Positions 59,241-64,000 of a stretch of 64,000 nt of DNA are shown here, in pieces. Numbering within the stretch: position 1 is the stretch's first letter; the number at the start of each line of letters is the position of its first letter. The notes beneath the pieces are model-generated. The model searched no databases. It was not told where the DNA came from and saw only the letters and a program-made list of their open reading frames with translations. Position numbers and translations under genes: made by a program. Origin of the DNA: Cricetomys ansorgei (Eukaryota; Chordata; Mammalia; Rodentia; Nesomyidae); the NCBI GenBank assembly GCA_026225945.1, contig JAMJFZ010001809.1, forward strand, positions 62,001 through 126,000, in the 5' to 3' direction.

Positions 59241-59844
59241 CTAAATACATAAGACAGCCTGCTCAGTCTATATAATGTGACTTGTATCAAGATACATTTT
59301 CTACTGCATGTGCCTTGCTTTTGTACCATCAATAAAGGCAAAAATGATAGTTTAACTAGTATTGTTGATGCAAGGGGCTGTGCTTGGAATTGGGAGTACC
59401 TTGGATAAGCACCAGTTTTTATTATATACATGATATTTGAAGTCTTTTGGCTTTGTTGAAGACTACTGATTCTCCCAAGAGAATTAACGGATCTCTCTTA
59501 CACATATATATACCTACGAATGTTGGTACATACACACCTGCATACAGACATTAAAAACTATATTAAAACTCCACCTTTTATGATGGAGAGGCGTAAAGCA
59601 TGCTGGGCTATTTTCCTGAGACTGCTTCTTCAGTCACCCTTGCTTCCTGCAGGGCCTCCTCTCAGAGCTCTTACATAACTGTGATGGACAGCTGAAAGGG
59701 GAAGTGGCACAGATGGCGGCCTATTACGAGCACCGACTGCAGCTGGGCAGCAAAGCCATCTATCACTTGGAGGCGTTTGTGGCCAAGTTTATGGCACTTT
59801 ATAAAAAATTCATGGAGGACGGACTGGAAGGCGTGATGTTCTGA
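46508..59844 (+). CDS. Rfc3: Replication factor C subunit 3 (9 coding exons)
   Basis: This gene encodes the 38-kDa small subunit of the RFC clamp loader, which opens the PCNA ring and loads it at primer-template junctions during replication and repair; the subunit also serves in alternative RFC complexes. Coding exons: 46508-46594, 47645-47782, 50183-50250, 51515-51612, 53698-53879, 54700-54836, 55198-55296, 57587-57656, 59653-59844. They sum to 1071 nt, 356 residues plus TGA, which is the usual mammalian length. All introns are GT-AG and phases are consistent. Visible motifs: the RFC-box start [10 protein letters not shown]; Walker [10 protein letters not shown] (residues 42-50); TEVDKL (135-140) where active AAA+ subunits have a DEAD-type Walker B; sensor-1 region CCNST (164-168); and the SRC motif (177-179). 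The C-terminal helical collar domain lies in exons 7-9. The start ATG has G at -3 and lies in a CpG-rich promoter. No frameshift or internal stop was seen. Splice sites were assigned by eye from sequence and knowledge of the conserved protein. Confidence 0.97.
46595..47644 (+). other. Rfc3: Rfc3 intron 1
   Basis: 1050 bp. The first 200 bp continue the CpG-rich region; the rest is unique. Frames of 209 codons (+) and 140 codons (-) crossing exon 1 and this intron owe their length to GC richness and are not separate genes. Confidence 0.85.
47645..47782 (+). CDS. Rfc3: Rfc3 coding exon 2 (Walker A)
   Basis: Encodes residues 30-75 with the P-loop GPSGAGKKT. Acceptor ccctag, donor GTATGT, phase 0 at both ends. 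Frame reading through the donor meets a stop at 47831, so intron retention would truncate the protein. Confidence 0.97.
47783..50182 (+). other. Rfc3: Rfc3 intron 2
   Basis: 2400 bp. It contains an inverted B4-like SINE at about 47980-48200 (cagagtctctttgccatcc ... cagccttttccccagtccc) and otherwise unique sequence. Confidence 0.85.
50183..50250 (+). CDS. Rfc3: Rfc3 coding exon 3
   Basis: 68 nt encoding residues 76-97 plus two bases of a split serine codon. It includes a run of three lysines coded by nine consecutive A. Acceptor ttcacag, donor GTAAAT. Confidence 0.95.
50251..51514 (+). other. Rfc3: Rfc3 intron 3
   Basis: 1264 bp, mostly unique. An old B1-like remnant is possible at 51305-51400. 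Confidence 0.8.
51515..51612 (+). CDS. Rfc3: Rfc3 coding exon 4
   Basis: 98 nt, completing Ser98 and running to Lys130 plus the first base of Val131. Acceptor ttgtgtag, donor GTGAGT. A B1 element follows about 45 bp into the intron. Confidence 0.96.
51657..51812 (+). mobile_element. B1 SINE in Rfc3 intron 4
   Basis: ctgtgcgtggtcctgcacac, ttgatcccagcactaggtgg, aaggccagcctgttctacag and gagagaccctgtctccg with an A-rich tail. Confidence 0.88.
51813..53697 (+). other. Rfc3: Remainder of Rfc3 intron 4
   Basis: Mostly unique. An inverted B4-like SINE is likely at 52377-52520 (gaggtctcactgaacctgg ... ggggctgaactcaggtactc). No additional exon seen. Confidence 0.75.
53698..53879 (+). CDS. Rfc3: Rfc3 coding exon 5 (Walker B-like, sensor 1, SRC)
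   Basis: 182 nt, residues 131-191. It holds LLTEVDKL in the Walker B position, CCNST of sensor 1 and the SRC motif that contributes an arginine to the neighbouring subunit's ATP site. Acceptor gacccag, donor GTAAGT. Confidence 0.97.
54127..54274 (-). mobile_element. B1 SINE in Rfc3 intron 5
   Basis: Inverted B1: tttttgagacagggtttctc, ctggctgtcctggaactcac, tagaccaggctggcctc and gtgctgggactaaaggg. Confidence 0.93.
54700..54836 (+). CDS. Rfc3: Rfc3 coding exon 6
   Basis: 137 nt, residues 192-236 plus two bases (CA) of Gln237. It encodes the lid-domain helix region with [17 protein letters not shown]. Donor GTGAGT begins an intron filled with a tandem repeat that contains copies of the last bases of this exon (cttgcagagtg). 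Confidence 0.96.
54826..55180. repeat. Intron 6 GC-rich tandem repeat (8 units)
   Basis: Eight imperfect units share the core GTCACCGCGGGGCTGAG. Long units add a cacacggcggtgtgttgtt segment; three short units lack it. Units begin with a copy of the exon 6 end (tgcagagtg), joined by tta-act-agcag or tta-act-tgcag linkers. The array fills nearly all of the 361-bp intron from donor position +3 to about 20 bp before the acceptor. It is rich in CpG. Confidence 0.93.
55198..55296 (+). CDS. Rfc3: Rfc3 coding exon 7
   Basis: 99 nt: completes Gln237 and encodes [18 protein letters not shown] through TPQ269, plus two bases of Arg270. Acceptor gtcacgtag, donor GTAACA, which is weaker than the others. 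Confidence 0.96.
56367..56522 (+). mobile_element. B1 SINE with 9-bp target duplication
   Basis: aagctgggtggtggtggtgc, cagcctggtctacagagtg and gagaaaccctgtctcag, with an A-rich tail. Flanked by AAAACTTCT at 56358-56366 and 56523-56531, an exact target-site duplication, so a fairly recent L1-driven insertion. Confidence 0.93.
57041..57195 (-). repeat. (CT)n-(GT)n repeat and B3 fragment
   Basis: A short CT run passes into imperfect GT repeats, followed by cagtatgtagaggtcagagg, the end of an inverted B3. Confidence 0.75.
57587..57656 (+). CDS. Rfc3: Rfc3 coding exon 8
   Basis: 70 nt: completes Arg270 and encodes [18 protein letters not shown] through MK293. Acceptor ttatatag, donor GTAAGT, phase 0 at the 3' end. 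Confidence 0.96.
57910..58068 (+). mobile_element. B1 SINE in Rfc3 intron 8
   Basis: agctgggaggtgatggctta, gaggcagaggcaggtgtgtc and ttggtctacagagtgagttcc. Flanks gaagaaaagtga and gaagacaagtga form a 12-bp target duplication with one difference. Confidence 0.9.
58069..59652 (+). other. Rfc3: Remainder of Rfc3 intron 8
   Basis: Unique sequence, an L1-like AT-rich segment near 59000-59090, and a (GT)n/(TA)n tract at 59136-59238. No additional exon seen. Confidence 0.75.
59136..59238. repeat. (GT)n-(TA)n microsatellite
   Basis: GT-rich repeats followed by about 19 consecutive AT dinucleotides (59200-59237). Confidence 0.93.
59653..59844 (+). CDS. Rfc3: Rfc3 coding exon 9 (C-terminus)
   Basis: 192 nt encoding residues 294-356 and the TGA stop at 59842-59844. 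It forms the C-terminal collar helices that hold the pentamer together. Acceptor cctgcag. The protein ends EGVMF. Confidence 0.97.
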   Translation, partial: GLLSELLHNCDGQLKGEVAQMAAYYEHRLQLGSKAIYHLEAFVAKFMALYKKFMEDGLEGVMF

Positions 59845-59909
59845 GGCAGCCGGCAGCTTCGCCAACCCTCAGAAGTGGGTTTCTACAGGTTATGCTGGGC
59901 TCTGGGCAG

Positions 59910-59915
59910 AATAAA
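59910..59915 (+). terminator. Rfc3: Rfc3 polyadenylation signal
   Basis: AATAAA 66 nt after the stop codon, followed by a GT/T-rich stretch (tgtgagttttttaaag) near 59941, so cleavage probably falls near 59930-59940. It gives a 3' UTR of only about 90 nt. Confidence 0.85.
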
Positions 59916-59974
59916 CATGCTTTCCTTCGCAATGGATTACTGTGAGTTTTTTAAAGAATTCTGTCTGAACCATT

Positions 59975-60198
59975 AATCATTTTTACTCGTTTTCTGTATA
60001 TGGGTGTTTGGTCGCGTGAGTATGTGTGCCTGCGCACCTCGTGCGTGCCTAAAGCCTGAAGAGGCTGGAAGAGGGTGTTGGGCCCCAGGGACTGGAGTTA
60101 CGGATGCTTGTGAGCTATCGTGTGGGTGCTGGGGACTGAACCTGGTCCTCTGAAGAGGAACAAGTGGTCTTAAGCACTGAGCCATTTCTGTAGCCCCT
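59975..60198 (-). mobile_element. B3-type SINE, minus orientation
   Basis: cctgaagaggctggaagagg, actggagttacggatgcttg, gaacctggtcctctgaagag and gagccatttctgtagcccc. It begins just beyond the Rfc3 polyadenylation site. Confidence 0.85.
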
Positions 60199-61490
60199 GA
60201 ACTGAGACTTCCGAAGACTCCTGACCTGGCTTTAATGTGGTGGTGTACTGGGAAACGGTGAGCCTGGTACACGAGTGAGTGCAAGTGTGGAAGGCGGACT
60301 CCAGCATTCCGGGTTCCTGTGGCTCTTCACAAGCATTACACCAGACTGCTGTGCAGAGCTCACAGACACAGAACCTCTTTAGAGCATGTTCACTTGGCTT
60401 CATGAAGCTCAGGGAGCTTATGAATTGCCCATCTTTCCTTCCTGGAAGCCTTTCTCATGTTAGCCTATGAAATTCCAGCTGCAAACCAGACACTGCAGAA
60501 AATATTCTTTTCTCCCAGATTTCAGATCATGAGAATAAAGTAACACTTTGGAACTAAGGCTCCATCCTGGGAGTCCTACACTGGAGGACAGAGAAACTCT
60601 CCATAGCCACATGACCTTGCCCTTGGTGCTGTGGCAGACAGGTAGGAATTTGACCCAGATACTGCAAAACACCAGCGTGCAGATTGTTGAACTTGGCTTC
60701 ACTGAATCTGTCAGGCAAGTTTCTAGCCAGGAAAGCCACAGTGGAAGCTTCTCAGACCAGAGGTACGAGGAATCCCAGGACAGAAAGTAGAAAGTAGTAT
60801 CTGAGCCAGTGTTGAATATGATTGTCAACATAGAAATAACTATCACCTCAAAGGGCCGAGACCTGATTTATTCTGGAGTTATATATGGGAGACCTTGGCC
60901 CTATGTTGGATTTAGGTCACCCCAAATTACACATTTTAGTGTGAAAACAATTTTGTGAAGTATTTATAGTATCAAAATAGTCAAAAATCAAGGTGCTGTT
61001 CAGTTAGACATTAGAAAAATGGGTGATAGTAAAGGAGAAAACTCAGCTGTGAGCCTCAGAAGCTATCTGATGAAATTCTTAGCTTTTGGGCTGGTAGACG
61101 CTTGTATTCTCCTAAATATCACTTAGGGTCACTTAGAATTATCACTAATTCATCAATTAGACACAGGACATTAGATCCTACAAAGAGGTGGGCAGGAAAT
61201 GGCTATTTAGGGGCTTAATTACACTCTGGGCATTACAACATCTTCACGTCACTGCGGTTCTAATCAGTCATCAGACTTTGTAGACAGCTTCTTTCTAGGG
61301 ATTCTCATTCACATGGTGAGGTAGGTGTTCTGCTTCAGAGTACAGCATTATCAAAATGAAGACAGATAAAACTTCACAGTTAACAAGTTGAATCAAAGGT
61401 CAGATGGAGATGATAGACTTGATAATCAGCAACCACCTCAGTGGTTTTGCCTGTTTTACATATTCGAAGGCCTGGGTTATAATCATATTT
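60199..61490. other. Intergenic unique sequence
   Basis: No gene recognised; a 128-codon minus-strand frame (60460-60846) has no known domain. Confidence 0.5.
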
Positions 61491-61492
61491 TT

Positions 61493-61538
<46 letters not shown>
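61493..61538. repeat. (CA)n microsatellite
   Basis: About 22 uninterrupted CA units, one of the cleanest in the window. Confidence 0.95.
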
Positions 61539-62754
61539 CCACAGGGAACACAAGTGCATATGTTATTTGCTGGGTGGCACCAATGACTATGCTGGGCCTG
61601 CCAGTGCAGAATAGAAAAGGAAGCAGAGGATGAAGAAGACAGGCATGATGCAGCTGAGTCCTGGTATTGCCCTTGACAATGGTAATGTTGTAGTACTTAA
61701 CAAAATGCCCCCACCCCAGCTGTGATGACAAGCACAGAACTGCCAGACAGCCGTAACCAGAAGATCCTCAAAGGAAAGGTCATCTGGGGAGACAGGTTTA
61801 TTTCACAGTTGAGGAACTCTTGATTGGACACTGGATACACATTGTGTATTTGATAAATCATCAGGCTTTCATTTTCAAAAAACAGCTATCATCAATAATA
61901 AAATGGCGATCTTTTGTGGTTTTAGTATGAGCTGCCTCAGGTGCTGTGCTTAATTACAGTAGATAAAGACTGCAAATTCCTGGTCAGGGAGACGATTTTC
62001 AATGCAGATAATACCAAGCCATTCTTCTCCATGCACCAGAGATGTTACCAAGGATGTAAATTATTCCCAAATCTCTTTTGTTGCAATGTGATTGCATGAA
62101 AATATTGAAACACCAATATTTGCCCAGCGTAGTCAAAGTGAAAGCTTTGAAAAGTGAAGCTTATTCATACTTCAAAAGTTACCTCACACTTCTTGTTTTG
62201 ACCAGCGGTGGTTGTTTGTAATGGTCTCCTATCGCAAAGAGAAGCTCCAAATGATACACCTACAACACAACTCTTGCACCTAATGCTCCGTGAACACTGG
62301 AAGACAACGCAGAAAGATTTTAAGAGCCAGAGGACCAAGATATCTGCTATGAGATTTTTTTTCTTCAAAATGGTGGGGAAGCTTCATCCATGATGCCTCA
62401 CAGTATGGTTTCCTAAATAAGACAAAGAAGTACAACACCAATAGACATGTTAATACGGAGAGGGAGAATCCAACAGGGCCCCACTCCTTTACAAAGAACC
62501 ACCTGCAACTAATGAATGCTGAGAGTGGGAGAAGTTCTCTTCTAGGGATTAGCTTCTTAACTGGTTATCCAAACCAAGTTGTCAGCCTTGAACTTAGATA
62601 GACTAAGCAGATTGCATTTATATGTTTATGCGTGAGCACACGTGTTTTACAATATAAAGTAAATAAAAACCCATGATTATGTGTTGAATATGTATAAAGG
62701 GAAAGTTGGAGAAGAGAGAAGGAGGAGATAGTGTAAATATCTTTTTCTTTTAGT
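61539..62754. other. Intergenic unique sequence
   Basis: Nothing recognised as a gene. Confidence 0.5.
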
Positions 62755-62840
62755 AAAAATAAGTTTTTTCATACAAAATATAATGATTACAGTCTCCCTT
62801 CACCTATTCCCAGTTTCTCCCCATATAACCCATGCGGAAC
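62755..62840 (-). mobile_element. L1-like fragment
   Basis: ttttcatacaaaatataatg followed by cagtctcccttcacctattc resembles a piece common in inverted rodent L1 copies. Tentative. Confidence 0.4.
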
Positions 62841-62879
62841 TATAAAGCAGGTTTGATATGATGACGTGACCATAAAACA

Positions 62880-63548
62880 ATGCCATTTGGCAGCTTTAAG
62901 GGCTTGGGGAAAGGTAGAAGAGCCAGGCATAAAAATCAGTTTTCTTTACAAGATCATTCAAGGCTCCACAGAGTCCTTTACAGATTTTTCTGCAAAGACT
63001 AACTACAGTTGTAAACAGGACTGTCTCAGACCCTGAAGCACAACAGGTACTGATCGAGACCATGGCGTCTGAAAACTCAAACACCAAGTGTAAAAAGGTT
63101 TTACGGCCTCTAAAGGCAAACTCTACTCCCATGGAGCAGTGGATTTGAGCTACTGCAGATATTGGTAAAAATACTTATGTGGCCACTGTGATAGGAGAAG
63201 CAATAGTGAAGGGACTGAAGTATCACAATACCCGCTGTTTTAATTGTGGCAGATATGGCCACTTGCAAAGGGATTGTAACTGAGCTGCTTCCAAAGACCA
63301 TGGTTTCTTTAAGTATCTGTCAGAGAAAAGACACATTGCATGGGGTCTGCAGACGGTGTGGAAAGGGTCGGCACTGGATGAATGAGTGTCGATCCCAGAG
63401 AGATAAACAGGAATCCCTTGCCCTTGCTGTTGGGAAACACCCCAGTGGGCCTTGCTCAGGCCCAGGACAAAAAGTGAGCAAGCCAGTTCATGCCAGAACC
63501 AAAGTAGCATGCAGACCGAGAAACCCAAACTTGGTATTGGAGCTCTGA
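62880..63548 (+). pseudogene. Class II ERV gag remnant (capsid end and nucleocapsid)
   Basis: The end of a betaretrovirus-like gag. A QGSTESF stretch near 62957 resembles the capsid major homology region. Two CCHC zinc knuckles follow, C-X2-C-X4-H-X4-C, at 63236-63277 and 63348-63389. The gene is broken: in-frame TGA at 63146-63148, another TGA at 63281-63283 just after knuckle 1, and a change of frame between the two knuckles and upstream near 62990. The frame carrying knuckle 2 ends at 63546-63548. No start or 5' LTR is in the window, so this is a truncated copy. It cannot make a Gag protein as it stands. Confidence 0.85.
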
Positions 63549-63907
63549 CTCATGCTACTGAGGGCAGTGCTGCATTAGATCTGGATATAGACAGACAACT
63601 TATCATATCCCCAAATATTGAATGTTACAAGATTTCAGTGGGAGTTTACGGTCCACTACCCCCAAGAACAGTAGGAATGATACTGGGTAGGGGCAGTTTG
63701 GCATTAAAGGGGTTTCACGTACACCCAAGAATTGTTGACAGAAATTATAGATGAGAAATAAAAATCATGGCATTTGTAAACAGAGACCTGGAGTTTAAAG
63801 CAGGGGATAGGATTGCACAGCTGCTACTGTTCCCCTACGTCAAAGGGAAAGCTGCCCCTGTAGAGAGATCAGGTGGATTTGGGAGCACAGGGAAACAGGT
63901 TTCCTGA
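63549..63907 (+). pseudogene. Class II ERV dUTPase domain, interrupted
   Basis: In the pro frame of betaretroviruses, trimeric dUTPase lies between nucleocapsid and protease. All five motif positions are visible: motif 1 GSAALDLD (63563-63586); motif 2 GRGSLALKG (63686-63712), where GRSS is usual; motif 3 HPRIVDRNY; motif 4 with DRIAQLLLFPY; motif 5 with GGFGSTG. A TGA at 63752-63754 cuts the domain right after motif 3, and the same frame continues to TGA 63905-63907. The domain is therefore non-functional unless read through. The upstream limit is set by eye. Confidence 0.85.
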
Positions 63908-63971
63908 CAAGCAGTCATTAAATGACAAAAGGTGAAAAATAAAAGTGCAAATCAGTTGTGTCTAAATAGAA

Positions 63972-64000
63972 GGATTGGTAGATACAGATGCAGACGTAAC
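63972..64000 (+). pseudogene. ERV protease start, cut by window edge
   Basis: GLVDTDADV is read in a frame different from the dUTPase. This is the aspartic protease active-site region; the usual D-T/S-G triad here reads D-T-D. Only nine residues are visible, so the call rests on position after dUTPase and this motif. pro/pol probably continue beyond the window. Confidence 0.6.

Noticed and set aside
63432..63438. GGGAAAC slippery heptamer between nucleocapsid and dUTPase
   Set aside because: The motif and the frame change (-1) are as in betaretroviral gag-pro, but in the visible frame it is read GGG-AAA-C, out of register for slippage. With other frame errors nearby its past use is possible but not shown.

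Overview
This is mammalian genomic DNA from a muroid rodent. The evidence is the dense mix of B1, B2/B3, B4 and ID-type SINEs, MT-type MaLR LTRs and URR1 hAT elements, long (CA)n/(GT)n tracts, and one spliced gene with short exons and GT-AG introns. I cannot fix the species from this window. There is no operon, CRISPR array or bacterial feature.

The only intact protein-coding gene I can support is Rfc3 (replication factor C subunit 3) on the + strand. Nine coding exons lie between 46508 and 59844. They sum to 1071 nt, giving 356 codons plus stop, with every splice phase consistent. A CpG-rich promoter (about 46220-46730) precedes it, with a consensus E2F site, a CRE-like site and ETS-type GGAA cores. 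The 3' UTR is short, with AATAAA at 59910.

Bases 1-46200 are intergenic: unique sequence broken up by repeats. The best-defined insertions are two solo LTRs of one family (6545-7172 and 25061-25687), a 349-bp LTR nested in a degenerate tandem repeat (10077-10425), and a 390-bp LTR nested in a B3 SINE (23026-23415). All four have exact 5-bp target-site duplications. Two URR1 DNA transposons (13923-14144, 21969-22169) keep decayed 8-bp duplications. A 1.1-kb LTR-like insertion splits a B2/B3 tail at about 40384-41510. There is also a 19-bp minisatellite (1411-1786), several microsatellites and five or more MT-type LTRs. Perfect CTCF-consensus 14-mers occur at 10361 (+), 22511 (-) and 30624 (+); the first two sit at the same place in two copies of one LTR family and point toward each other.

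Downstream of Rfc3 (60200-62750) is mostly unique sequence. At the right edge (about 62880-64000) is the start of a decayed class II (betaretrovirus-like) endogenous retrovirus: the end of gag with two zinc knuckles, a dUTPase domain, and the first residues of a protease. It carries several stops and frame changes and runs off the window.

I found no new gene system. The most unusual structure is intron 6 of Rfc3. Almost all of its 361 bp is a GC-rich tandem repeat whose units carry a copy of the last bases of exon 6, so the array appears to have grown out of an exon-intron junction.
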